Below, one piece after another: positions 19,655 to 31,152 of a DNA stretch of 64,000 nt; positions within the stretch are counted from its first letter, which is position 1, and each line of letters begins with the position of its first letter. The translations under genes were made by a program, and so were the position numbers. The stretch comes from Zizania palustris. Its lineage: Eukaryota > Streptophyta > Magnoliopsida > Poales > Poaceae. The stretch is from assembly GCA_019279435.1 (NCBI GenBank), contig JAAALK010000287.1, positions 67,397,144 through 67,461,143 on the forward strand, read 5' to 3'. Under the pieces are notes generated by a model. The model was not told the origin of the DNA, did not search any database, and was given only the letters and a program-made list of their open reading frames with translations.

Positions 19655-20777
19655 TGTTGTATTTTTTGGTCACACGCGTGGCCTGGAAAATCTGCTTAAC
19701 TCTAGTGCAGGTCATATAATCTTAGAAGAAAAAGGGTTCAGGGTGTGCCAATCAGTTTGACCCTACAACTAATAAGGAGTCCAAGAGAAGAAATAGCGTT
19801 AGTAGCAGAGCCAATCCGCTGCCGAGCCGATGACTGTAATGGGGGTAAAATAACCGTGAATGAATACGTCGATCGGCCATAGTGCCGATAACTACTATAG
19901 GGTGATCAGTGTGGATATGCCATTGGCCGATAGAATAAGGCAATCGCGGATAATGGCTAATGGGCATCTCCCTAGCGCGCATAAGATAGAACATGGAATC
20001 AAAGGTAACCTATCATCTTGTACTTCCAATAGTAATAAATAAAAAATGCCAAACAACATGTTAGTATCATCAAAATCATCGTAATAACAAGATTGGACCT
20101 AACCAAGATGGTAGCTAGTAATGATGAACTCAACAATACTTCAAAGTATCGGGCATGTTTTATTTAGATGAACTGTATACAACATGAAGCATATACAATA
20201 GAAAAAGATTTCAGACTTAACCGATGAAGCCTCAAACTATGATGCCTAAATCACATCAATCTAAGAGATCAATCTGATGAAGCCTTAGACCTATCCAATA
20301 CACCGGGATAAACCGACGACCGTACTGACCCAGCCAATGCCTTCAAGAGATCGATACGATGCATCCTTAAAGAACATTGACTTAGCCGATACAGCCGTCA
20401 GGGTGGTGGGACTCACCTCTTCGCCGGAAATTGAAATGATGAAGCCTAGCTCCAAGTGTCAAATCCCACCGGGATTAACCTTCGGAAGCGAAGGGTGGCA
20501 ATGCGCTGAAGAGTAGTTGTTTGTAGAGTTGTGTTGTTGTTTTCCTAGCTAATTAGATACATATTTGTAGTCTAGAGACTTGCCGTCTAAGTAATCTACA
20601 TTGTAACTGATTCTAGATCATTCTCATCTTCCCTCCTTCATCGACTCCTTCATGTCTGCTCAAATTGTAACCACATGGACAGACTTCTTTGACCATCTTT
20701 GACTGGACTTCTTTGACTTTTGTTGACCATGTGACATCTTTGACGGGCCTGGGCTTTACCAAATCTCGGCGTCAACA
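19655..20777 (+). repeat. 5' LTR of element F1
   Basis: Starts TGTTGTATTTTTTGGTCACACG and ends TCGGCGTCAACA (1123 bp). It aligns along its length with 46226-47369 and, reverse complemented, with the split LTR at 2471-14444. The orientation is taken from the + strand gene that follows. No standard tRNA primer site could be identified at 20778 (CATGCCCTAGTTTCGGAG). Confidence 0.8.
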
Positions 20778-21409
20778 CATGCCCTAGTTTCGGAGCGTCA
20801 ATGGGGTAACCGATGATTCGAAATTATCGGTCATCATTACATTCTACCGTCACGTCCTCTCAGACGCCTTCACCACATCTATTCAAATTTATCATTAGTA
20901 GCTAAACCGCTTCATCTTCCAATTCTTCATATATAATACATCGGACATCAGTTTCCTTCCTCTTCTCATTCTTTCTTTGACCATGAACAACTGTGATGGG
21001 TGTCCCCTAGTTCGATGCATCTACTTTTCCTCGTGGCGGCATCAAACTAGGCTTTATCCCACTCAGTTTTTGCATTGGTATCTACAGGCTGAAGATTTTT
21101 CTCCCCTAATCTCATATCTGCAAATATTCTCGCATTTTGAAAACCGTACTCATGATTACCTTTTTGCCGAACATTAGAGGCGATCCCACCAAATCCACTG
21201 GGACCGGCTTGACTCTGTTGTCGAGGGGTTGTCGTTCACTCTATTAGTACCTGCCTAGCACTCTTTTCCCTTTTACTCTTTTTGCATACACAATGCTTCT
21301 TCATCCTTCAGCCCTTTGAACTCATCGTAGTCTGCTGGTAGTATTTCTACGGCCACTGCATTCATTGTCTTCGCCTTCTCTAGCGACCTTGGACTTCAAC
21401 TCCCTGGTG

Positions 21410-23043
21410 ATGGGCAACCAACGACATGATCCTAGAGGTAGGCCTTCGACATTTCTACTTCTTCATTTCCCTTGGTTCTTCCGCTGCATCTTTTTTACCA
21501 TTTCTTTTATTCTCTTTCCTGTAGCACTTGCGGAACCAAGTGTTGATCCCGATGACTTCTCTTCCTTCTTGTTTCTTCTTAGGCCCTCAGAGCGACCTTG
21601 ATCTTATGGATTTTATCAATGCTGAAAATTGCCAAATTCCTTTCAAATATTCCCCTATGCTTTCCTCTGACTAGGACTCTGTCTTCGGGCCCTTTCCCCC
21701 TTATTTACCTGGTTGGCATGAATGGTATCTTAGGGTGTCGGCTACTTATCGGCTACTACATCGGTCTTTCGCTCATTGAGCCATACCAGAACGAGCCGAT
21801 GTTAGCCGCTTCTTGTTATTTTTGGTCTGATGCCTTGAATGCCTTCATTTTTGGCCATGGGCCAATGAGTCCCTCCTATCTCGATGTTTTCTTCTTGACC
21901 TGCCTTGATATTGACTCATAAACTGACCTTTTCTTCTTCTTCTCCAAACTAGTCCACCGCCTTGGCACCAAATCCATTAATACTTGGGGCAGGTATATTA
22001 AAAGGCACAACAAAAAGACAGACTCCATAGATACCTGTCAACACGTAAGCTAACTTACCCTTTGGTTAGAGAGGTTCATTTTTTGTGTGCCAACCTCGGG
22101 CCCAACTTTTTAGTTTCAATTCTTGGCTGAACAACTCACCGCCCAAGTAAAAATCCCTCTCAACCGATACCTCCTATGAGCCACATACCACCTCCTTCAT
22201 CTTGTACCAGTCGAGTTATTAGCCGGTGATCCCATTGGTTGCCTCAATGGCCCATGGTGGTTCCTTCAACTTTGGCTCAATGTCTATACAATCGATGTTG
22301 TCAGTGGGTCCCTTTTTGCTTCCGTGCGATTTCTTGCTGATTTACTGGAATTGGCTAATCCAATTTATCATCGATGTTGCTCCCTAGGTGAAGCGGCCGC
22401 TTGCTGTTCTGCGTTCCCTTTGTCTTCTAAACCCCTATCCGCTTGCTTTAAGGGCTTCTATCTTGGATTCTCTAATTGGACCATTTGGCATCCCAATGAG
22501 TACTCTGAGTACGAGTTCCCTCATCGGTTGGTTCTACCTGATGTGCTTCGAGATGAGGAATCCACTAGCATTTTCAAGGCTACAATACTCCCTTGTCTTT
22601 TGGCTATCAATTTTACTGTCGAGCACCCCCATAAGGGCTCGTATGAATTCTACCTCCCATTAGTCTTTGTGAGGCAGTTGGGTTTTGGTCAGCTCCCTCC
22701 CTACTTGTTATTCATCAATCAGCTCCAAGTACGTGGAGAAGTCAAGGGTTGCTTGGTGTGCGATCGCCTCTTCCACATGACCGATGGGATCCCTTTTGGT
22801 GACCTCGCTTCTTGGCCGGCCTACCGAGCGTCCTCCATTGACTTTCGTCGATGGTGGGGTGAGCTAAAGCAACACATTCTTAATCGCTCCTCACTGGTCT
22901 ATCGGGAGTGTCTTCACCCGGATGATGCTGCATCGGGGTTTAAGGTGACAACTTTAACTTTCCCTCTCATTGTTTCCATAATTTTTCTTCATCCGATTAA
23001 CTTTTCTTACTACAGGAGGATGACCTTGATGCTCCTTCTATGA
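21410..23043 (+). pseudogene. Plant mobile domain (aminotransferase-like) gene carried by F1, decayed
   Basis: Exon 1 starts at ATG 21410. An 87-bp intron (21438-21524, GT...AG) follows, and F2 has a matching intron at 56583-56673. Downstream, across stops and frame changes, it reads LPGWHEWYLRV, then GHGPMSPSYLDVFFL, WGRYIKRH, WWFLQLWLN, YEFYLPLVFVRQLGFGQ and WWGELKQHIL. These resemble the conserved blocks of plant mobile domain proteins found both in the MAIN/MAIL host family and in Gypsy-type repeats. The last open segment is 22324-23043, with a GTG rather than an ATG at its head. No catalytic residues can be pointed to. It is clearly non-functional here. Confidence 0.6.
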
Positions 23044-23651
23044 GTCTCAGTGGCCGACCGATACATTATGGTCTAGTATCGGCCTCTATGAAATTGGGTA
23101 CCAGCTCCCCTACTCCCTAGGACTGGGTGAGTGGGAAACATTCCAAGCTCTTGGCGTGCAAACATCAAGCATCACCTTTAGTCATGCGCCGATCTGCTAG
23201 GGCCCGCACCATCCAAACACACCCATCGGCTTTGGCTTCGCGGTCAATGGTAAGTTCCTAGCTCTTCATAATTATCCCTTTTCTAGAGTATGCTGATGTC
23301 TCCTTGTTTTATTTTGCAACCGATGTCGATTGCTTCTTTGGCTATGCTGACCCCTGATGTCACTGTCTCCCTACCAACGGTTGAAACTCCTTCAGCTACC
23401 AAGGTTCATGCCTTTTGTGTTACCAATATTTCCCTTTTCGTATCCCTGACGCCGGATGTTTCCTTTCTTCCTAGCCGCCCTCTCCTCTTGTCGATGTCGA
23501 CTCTCTTTATGCGGCGTTTGACCACATGGAGGACAATCCTGCTGCTTCCCAGTCAGTCTAGGCTACTGAGACGGTCACCATGGGGTCCTCAGCTCAGGCC
23601 AGTCTATCGGAGGCCGGTGCCAGCCATTGGCCATACTGGGGCAATAACTTC
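23044..23651 (+). other. Remaining 3' internal sequence of element F1
   Basis: Low-complexity Ser/Thr/Pro-coding-like sequence with short frames and no recognised domain. It ends abruptly at the integrase zinc-finger region of element D. Confidence 0.4.
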
Positions 23652-26600
23652 AAGCTGAGCTGGCGGGCGATGGCTTCGTCTGCCCATCCATTGGCAGCCT
23701 TGGCATGTTCGAACTAGTTCTTCTGCATCTCTTAGTATAGTTGGCCAATAAAACCCTTGCCGAAGCATCTTGCCTGCTAGCGCTCGAGGGGCTAAATGAC
23801 CTCCGCATAAGCCTTCGTGGATGTCCCGAAGTATGTCTTAACCTTCGGGTTGTGAGATGCATCGAAGTAGGGGTGAACACACTCCGGCCTTGTATAGCAC
23901 TTCGTCAATAAGCTTGTAATTCCTAGCTCTTGCTTGCAACCTTCGGGCTTCTGGGCCTTTGGGGGAGTCCATGCTACTTTGCAACATGCTTATTATCGGA
24001 GCCCGCCAATCTGTAGTTGGAATGCATAGTACCTCCGAAGAGGGTAATTGAAAAGCTGCTGGTTGCGCTAGCTCTTCGTAGAAAGCACCCTCCGGGAGGT
24101 CCACCGCTCCTGCTGCCGCCTTTGCAAGGATATCTGCAAGTTGGTTTTCTGCCCGAGGGATACTTCGAACTGTAAATCCTTTGAATGCTGCTTCGGCCTT
24201 GCGGATTTCTTCAAGGTAATGTGCGAGATGTGGATTTTTTGCTTGAAAACTTTTATCGACATGCCCCGCGACGACTTGGGAATCTGTCTTAATCATTATT
24301 CTTGCAGCTCTGAGTGCCCTAGCCTTTCGGAGGCCTAGCAAGATTCCTTCATATTCGACAATGTTATTAGTGGTCCTGAAGTTGAGCCTCGCAGAGTACA
24401 TGGCCTTCTGCCCCGATGGTGATATGATGACGGCCCCTGCTCCGGCACCTGATGCTTGATAAGCTCCGTCAGAGAATATTGTCCAAAAACCTTCGGAGGG
24501 TTCTTCCGGGGCCCAAATAGCAGATGGAGTCCATTCTGCTACGAAATCAGCTATAATTTGAGATTTAATAGCTGTTCTCGTCGTGAAGGAGATCCCGAAG
24601 GGTGCCAGCTCGACCGCCCATTTTCCAATCCTGTCGGTAGAATCTTTGTTTTGGAGCATATCTCCAAGAGGATACGACGTAGGGACGATCAGGTTATGCG
24701 CCAAAAAATAATGCCTTAGCTTTCGCGAGGCCATTACTAGGGCATAAGCAAACTTCTCGAGCTCAGAGTATCTAACTTTAGCTCCGGATAATGCCTCCGA
24801 TACAAAATATATTGGGTTCTGGACTAGCTTTTCTTTAAGCTCAACTTCCCGGACCAGTACTACGCTTACTGCTGAATTTGTTGCTGCAAGATAAAGGAGT
24901 AATGTTTCTTCTGGGAGGGGAACGGTCAAAATTGATAATCTTCCGAGGTATGCCTTTATATCATCGAAGCTCTTCTGGCATTCCGACGTCCACTGAAAGC
25001 TTTCGGACCCCTTTAGTGCTTTGAAAATTGGGAGGCTCCGCTCTGCTGACCTGGCCAGGAACGTGCTAAGAGCTGCTAGTCTCCCTGCTAACTTTTGAAC
25101 TTGCTTCAAATTTTCTGGTGGAGCCATCCTTTGTAGCGCACTTATCTGTGTTGGGCTAGCTTCGATTCCCCTGCTTGAAACTAAGTACCCTAGCAGTTTT
25201 CCTGCTTGTGCTCCGAATATACATTTTTCCGGATTGAGGCGTACTCCACATGCTCGGAGGCTCTCAAATGTCTCAGCTAGATCTAGGCTATGCTGGTGCT
25301 TTTGAGCACTTTTTATTACAATATCATCCATATAGGCCTCGACATTCCGGCCTATCTGATGACCTAGAGCCTTAGCTATTAAACGAGAAAAGGTGGCTCC
25401 GGCATTCCGTAGCCCAAAAGGAATTCTTACATAACAAAATACTCCGAAAGGAGTTATAAAGCTTGTCTTGGCTTCGTCTTCGCGTTTCAGCCATACTTGA
25501 TGATATCCGGAGTAAGCGTCGAGGAAACTTAGCAATTCGGAGCCGGCTGTGGAATCCACCAGTTGGTCTATTCGGGGCATCGGGTAGGGGTCACGCGGGC
25601 ATGCTTTATTTAATGAAGTAAAGTCAATACACATGCGCCATTTGTTCGAGTCCTTCTTCCTTACAAAAACAGGGTTAGCCAACCACTCGGTATGGGCTAC
25701 CTCCCTGATGATGCCAGCCCTTAACAATTTTTCTACTTCGGCCTTGGCTAGGCTTGCTCTTTCTGCTGACAGCTTGCAGAGCCCCTGGCGTACCGGCTTG
25801 GCCTTCGGGTTAACAAGCAGACTATGCTCGATGATGCTTCGATCGACCCCGGTGATGTCTTCGTCAGCCCAAGCAAATATGTCTAGATTTTTCTTGACGA
25901 CTTCTTCTAGCGAGGCAGCTATTTCCGGAGATAGCCCCTTGCCAAACTGCACTAGGTATTCTTTGCCATCTTCCGAGATTATTCTGGTCTCAACATCGCC
26001 CTCCGGGCTTGGCTTGAGCGAAGACCCCTTCGGAGGGTTCGAGGCCTCCGGTACTTCTTCGATGCTTTCCCCCACATTATGCACTTGCCGGGGGTCCAAT
26101 GGCTGCCCATGGCCATACTCCGTCCTCCTGGCTACAGCTTGGTCTCCTGAAATAGTAAGCACTCCACCTTGCGTGGGCATTTTGAGACAAAGGTAATTAT
26201 GGTGTGCTATAGCCCCGAACTGGTTCAACATCCCTCGGCCGAAGATAGCATTGTAGGCGTATGGGGCATCAACCACATCGAAGATCACCTCTTCTACTCG
26301 GGCCAAAGGCCCCTCTCCGAAGGCAACCTCGAGGCCTGTTTGGCTGAGGGCATCGAGAGGCGGTCCTAAGAACCCTTGAAGCGGCCGGGCTGCTGGAAGT
26401 AGATGCTTCCGAGGTATGCACATCTGATCGAAGGCTTGGACAAAGAGTATGTCTGCGGAGCTCCCGCCATCTACCAGGATCCTTCGGACTTCTACTCCTG
26501 CTATATCAGCAGAGATGACCAATGGGTCTGCATGGGGGAACTTCACCCCCATAGCATCACTGGCTGTAAATGAGATGGGCACACGGGACCATTCTGGCAT

Positions 26601-26846
26601 CCCTTTGGCGGAACTCGAGGTCCCAATGTGCCCGACCTCGCGGACGTACTCGCGCCGCTGCCTCTTGGACATGGTTCCGAGGGTCCCCCCTCCGGAGATG
26701 GGTAGGACCACTCTCTTTCCGCGGTCCTGCGGGTCTTCTTGCTTTGGTGGTGGCATAATGCTGGCCACCGGAAGCCGCATGGGGGCTTCGAGGGCACCGG
26801 CTCGGGCCACAGCTTGCACAGGCTCCGGCCGTGCCGATGGTGGGGC
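23652..26846 (-). pseudogene. Element D pol: protease, RT, RNase H, archaeal-type RNase H, start of integrase
   Basis: An open run of about 990 codons, 26819-23838. The protease motif ILVDGGSSADILF is near 26440. RT has VFVRKKDSNKWRMCIDF and YMDDIV at about 25330. The first RNase H is degenerate (LYLAATNSAVSVVL; KVRYSELEKFAYAL). The second RNase H has FSDGAYQASG, NIVEYEG, KTDSQVV and NQLADILA, keeping the D-E-D-D residues. A stop at 23838 and frame loss follow, but the next 180 bp still read as an integrase H2C2 finger region (GHL-type, then FYWPT-like and CQ-WMG-like). The run opens at a GTG, not an ATG, and is in the same frame as the last part of gag, so gag and pol were probably one ORF. 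Confidence 0.88.
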
Positions 26847-28132
26847 TCAATCCGAAGCGCCCCGCCCTAGGTAGTCGCCCCGAAGGGCCAACACTGCCTT
26901 GCAGTCCTTCGTGTCATGGCTTCTGTTGTCGCCATGCATGCAACAGAAAAAACTCTGGCGCCTGCCAGGCATCCTTTCTTGAGGCTTCGGCGGCCCGGCC
27001 TTGAAATTCTTCGCTTGTTGGAAATTGGCAGGTGCCTTCGGAGCAGAGGGTGCAATGTTTAGCACCTCCGAACGGAAAATGCTTCTTCCCCCGCTTGTAC
27101 TCGTTGAAGCGGTTGTCTTGTGGAGGTTGCAGAGTAGCGGAGGCTTCGGGCTCCCTTTTGACTTCTCGGAGGGTGGGCAATGGTGTTTCAGCTTGCCGAA
27201 GACATCCTTCCTCCGCCTTGGCATACTGTTCGAAGTATGCCATGAGCTGCGCCACAGACGTCACTGGCTTCTGATGGAGTTTGCTGAGGAGGTCGGGGTT
27301 CAGCACCCCTTCGCGGGCAGCATCAACTACCGAAGAGGTAGACAGGCCCTTGATATGTGACTTGGTGTGGGCGAAGCGCGTGAAGTACTCCGGGAGGGTT
27401 TCTCCCACCCGCTGTTTTACCTGGAACAAACTTCTTGTGGACATTGGGGCCACGAAGGTGCCTTGGAAGTTGCTCACAAATTTCTTTTTTAGCTGCTCCC
27501 ATGAACTGATCGATCCTGGCTTTAGGGACCAGAACCAGCGGAGTGCCACGCCTTCGAGAGCGAGGGGGAAGCATTTTGCCATGGTGCTTCGCACCCCTCC
27601 GCTCGCTTCTATTGCTAGGGCGTAAGAGCGGGCGAACTCTCTGGGGTCCGACCCCCCCGAAGTACTTGTGTAGCTTTGAGGCCTTGAATCTGGGGTCGAA
27701 AGGCACTCTCTGTAAATCCGAATGTAATGGAGACTCGTTATCGAAGGATGCATTCTCGGCTTCCTCCGGGACTTGGATAACTTCTGGGGGATTGTGGGTA
27801 CCACCGTCTTGAGGTCCTCCTGGAGTTTCGGTGGAAGCTTGAGTGCGGAGGCGATCGGCGGCCTCTTGCCTCCACCTGGATACCTCCTCCTGAAGCCTGG
27901 CTAGCTGTGTAGCCTCGGTTTTGGGAGGGCCTTCGTCTTCATCGGAGGGCACTTCTGGATCCCGGCTAGCTGCGTAGTCGGTCTGAAGCACCGTAGGAGG
28001 AGCCAGAGGGCCCCGGGGCACTCGACGCCCAGCAGTCTCGGCGGGAATCACCGGATTGGCTGAGGGTCCGGCTCCATTGGTCCGAGGGGACCTTCGGAGA
28101 GGACCCGAAGCCTGACTTCGCTTCAGAGGCAT
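26847..28132 (-). pseudogene. Element D gag in three frames
   Basis: Starts at ATG 28130-28132 (MPLKRSQASG). The N-terminal third is disordered and acidic. It shifts frame in the C7/G7 tract at 27652-27658 into the retrotransposon-gag core (FARSYALAIEASGG, LEGVALRWFWSLKP, SWEQLKKKFVSNFQG, LPEYFTRFAH). It shifts again at about 27055-27070 into a segment with a zinc-knuckle-like CCMHGDNRSHDTKDC, and ends at TGA 26847-26849. Pol continues in that last frame directly after the TGA. Confidence 0.82.
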
Positions 28133-28320
28133 AGCTAGCCACGAAGAGGTCTTGGAGACGGAGGACTTCGAACGACCCGAAGGGTCGAGTGAAAGCCTTC
28201 GGGCTGCACTAAGAAGCCCTTAACTGAAGGGTGCGCGGAATCTTGAGACTCCGAAACTCCCTCCGTAAGTACTCTTCGAAGTGCAATCAGCAGTAGAGAA
28301 CAAGCTTTTAGGACTTGGCT

Positions 28321-28337
28321 CCCCACGGACGGCGCCA
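28321..28337 (-). other. Primer binding site of element D
   Basis: TGGCGCCGTCCGTGGGG on the - strand, two bases inside the LTR. The TGGCGCC start is shared by tRNA-Asp-type primer sites of plant Gypsy elements; the exact tRNA is not certain. Confidence 0.75.
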
Positions 28338-28339
28338 AC

Positions 28340-28835
28340 TGTTGGCGCAAATGTTACGCCAACAGGTTCTCTGAAATCAAGAACGGACAAACAGGGAGTT
28401 TGTGTTTTAGGACTACTTTGAGCCTCCGAAATGGATAATAGCTCAAGTGGTCCGAATAAGTGTAGATGAATCACTTGTTCTGGATCCCCCTTTACAAGGT
28501 ACAATGGGGGGTATTTATAGGGGAAAAAGCATAAGGAAAAGACCTATTTACCCTCAAACTACAACCGACATAGTGGAAACTATTCGGTACCATAAACAAG
28601 GTTATATACGGTAAAGTACTGTAGGGTAGATGGATAAGCTGGACATCCAATCAATCATGTCCTTAGGCTTCGAGGCCTCCATCTTCCATTCGGAGGGTTC
28701 TCTAGAGCTTCGCACCATTGCACCCTTCGGCGTGGCGACGCATGCTTCGAACAACAGTTCACCGGCTTCGAAGTCCTCACCAGCCTTTGAAGGATTAATC
28801 TTTAAGTCTTGGAAATGGAGTAATTTTCCCCAACA
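28340..28835 (-). repeat. 5' LTR of element D
   Basis: Bounded TGTTGG...CCAACA, 496 bp. A TATA-like CTATAAATA sits at about 28510-28518 on the - strand. TTCGGAGG/CTTCGAAG motifs recur here too, although the family is unrelated to the Copia LTRs. Confidence 0.85.
28510..28518 (-). promoter_or_regulatory. TATA box of element D LTR
   Basis: CTATAAATA on the - strand, followed downstream by ACCCCCC. Confidence 0.6.
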
Positions 28836-29092
28836 CTCATCATCGAAGAACTACCCAAGTTCACCCTGTGAAGTTGTCGACAAAGCGAATGATGGACTCG
28901 GTCAGGGCTTCATTACTACCGATGAACTACAAAAGGTAGGCATCAGACCTAGTGATAGAATGAGGCTAACCTTCTAAGCACCTACACCCTATCCCGATGA
29001 AACAGAAGATGGATAGATCATCAAATACGTCGAGGAAGTTCCAATGAAGAGCGCTTGATCATTCGGACGAAAACACCTAAAAGATCCACATG
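28836..29092 (+). pseudogene. Orphan Gypsy fragment (spacer between protease and RT)
   Basis: Reads VDKANDGLGQGFITTDELQK followed by IRPSDRMRLTF. This matches the region just before RT in element C (GQGFASADPLEEIDIG...RPTF). It lies on the + strand, so it is not part of D or E, and is only 257 bp long. It is flanked by the LTR end of D and the truncated start of B. Confidence 0.6.
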
Positions 29093-31152
29093 CAATAGTG
29101 AGTAACTTGCGGTCCAACGGGACGCTTGCTTACAATGATCATGATAGGGCTATCAAGCTTCTCTATGCTCTTGACCGTAGCATATGGGAAGTAAAGATAT
29201 CCAGCATTGAGGAGTCAGCAGGTTATGTCACATTGACTTGTGATGAGCTCTTCAGCAAGCTGAAGTCCACAGAGATTGCCAAGGCATCTCTTGCAGTGCA
29301 CAGGAACTCCTTGCCACAGCCGTTGGCATTGGTTTCTAGCACTAGCCGTGGCACCGCTGCAGAACCAAGCACATCTAGCACTTGTGTTCTTGCATATGGT
29401 TTTGCTTTGTCCTCCCTGGTCTCCGTCACAAAGGACCAGGTGGACACTCTAGATGATGATGAGCTTGCTCTCATTGCCAGAAGGTTCACCCGTTTTCACC
29501 ATGAAAGACGGGATCAGAGGAGAAGTGGTTTTAGTGGTTGCTTTGAATGTGGCGACACTTATCATATCAAGGCCAACTGCCCCAAGCTCAAAAAGAGAGA
29601 TGAGAGTGAGCACCCTAAATACCACAAAAAGAAGAGGAAGCCTTTTGTGAAGGGCAAGTGCGGCAAAGTGGCTAAGAGAGTAGCCAAAGCCGCTTCCAGA
29701 GCATTTGTTGCTGCTCTCAGCGACATCGACACTTCCTCAACTGAGGAGTCGAGCTCTGAGGAGTCCCCAAGGAAGGAGGACAAGAAGGACAAGAAGGGAC
29801 GAGACTTCACCGGCCTTTGCTTCATGGCCGACAGCGATCACAGCGGCGATGAGCTTGACTCATCTGAGGTACCACTATCTTCTGACCAGCTTTTGATTAA
29901 ACTAGATGAACTAAATGAAGTAGTTCTTGGTCAGGATAGATTACTTGTGCAAGCCGCTAGAGAAAGAAAAGACCTTAGACTTAGGTTAGAATCAGTTTCT
30001 ACCGAATATGCCATGCTTAAGTCTAGGGTTAATGATGCTGAATGTGAATCTTGTACTGTTGTCATGGGTGAGCTTGCTCAGTTGCGTTCTGTACATGCTC
30101 AAACTCTATCTGAGCTTGAGACTGCACAGAAGCAGCTTTTGGCGGTGGATTCTAGACCTCATGATGTTATTGAATGCATGAATTGTTCTTTATTACGTGA
30201 GAGCATTAATTTACGTGATAAACATGTTCATGATTTAGAGGCTAGATTGGAGAGGGCCGGTAGTTCTAAGGATGTGCAGCCTGTTTGTGACACGTGCATT
30301 ACCCTTAAGGACCAGCTAGGCACTGTTAGAGAGCGAGTTGAGAACCTCATGTCTGAAAATGAATACCTTCTTTCCATGGTTAACAAATGCACTGAGGGAA
30401 AGGGTAGGATGGATTTGCTCTTGGCCAAGACCAAGATGTGTGCTGACAGAGCAGGGTTAGCTCTAGGTTTGGGTTTTGAGAGGATTCCTTCAAATAGTGG
30501 AAACAAAACCGTTTTTACCTCTCCCACTACCCTAGAGAAAGAGAGAGCTCTGTTAGACACTCCATCAGCCAAAAAGCCTACCCGAGCTCAAAAGAAAACC
30601 ACTCCTCCTGCCAAGAAAATTCCTCCCAAGAAAACCACTCAGCAGAAGCCTAAGGAGCCTGTGAGAGTTGCTCCTAAGACCCATGAGAGTGCCCTTAGGA
30701 GAGTTTTTCATTGTTCCTATTGTCAGCGGACGGGTCATTTGGTTGGGTTCTGTTTTCGTCGCATCAAGAATGAGTGACGCGCTCAGGCGATGAGTTACCA
30801 GGACATGCATTACCCATCTTTAGGTATGCATGAGTCTGAGTTGTACTATCGTCCTGCTTTTGAGGCTCCTCGTGCTTCTCGGAGAGGTTTTGCTCCTCGA
30901 GGTGTTCACCATGTTCCATATGGTGGTAGACCCCGGGCGAGTAGCTTTGTACCTCGTCAGAGTAGGAGACCTCGACATGTTGTTCGATCACAACATGTAG
31001 GTAGACCTCGCACTTTGCATCATTCAGATTATCATGTGCGTAGACCGTCTACTTTTACTGTGCCTACTACTCGTGTCACTCAGTGCTGGATGCCTCGTCA
31101 TTTTTTCACTCACCCCAGCACTGAGCGATCGAGATATTCTTATCATGTGTAG
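29093..31152 (+). pseudogene. Element B gag (5' truncated, decayed)
   Basis: Opens mid-protein at SNLRSNGTLAYNDHD with no ATG. It carries the CCHC knuckle (CFECGDTYHIKANC, about 29540), the coiled-coil-like region, and the second knuckle (CSYCQRTGHLVGFC, about 30710). A TGA at 30775-30777 interrupts it. The basic tail continues to TAG 31150-31152, the stop shared with A. Confidence 0.88.

Larger units (their letters stand above)
19655..23651 (+). mobile_element. Element F1: LTR element carrying a plant-mobile-domain gene, 3' truncated
   Basis: A 5' LTR and about 2.9 kb of internal DNA without any gag, RT or integrase similarity. Internal 20778-21245 aligns with 47370-47846, the first internal part of F2. 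The only coding content is the decayed PMD gene. The element ends where Gypsy element D begins at about 23652, so its 3' LTR is missing. It is best described as a non-autonomous Gypsy-type element that took up a host-like gene. Confidence 0.65.
23652..28835 (-). mobile_element. Element D: Tat-type Gypsy retrotransposon (RIRE2-like), truncated inside integrase
   Basis: Reads from a 496-bp 5' LTR (28340-28835) through PBS, gag, protease, RT, RNase H and a second archaeal-type RNase H into the integrase HHCC region, where it stops at about 23652 against F1. The dual RNase H is the hallmark of the Tat lineage. The missing integrase core and 3' LTR make it immobile by itself. Confidence 0.88.

Noticed and set aside
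28630..28977. 115-codon + strand ORF
   Set aside because: Begins inside the LTR of D and runs across its boundary into the orphan Gypsy scrap. Only the second half resembles protein.
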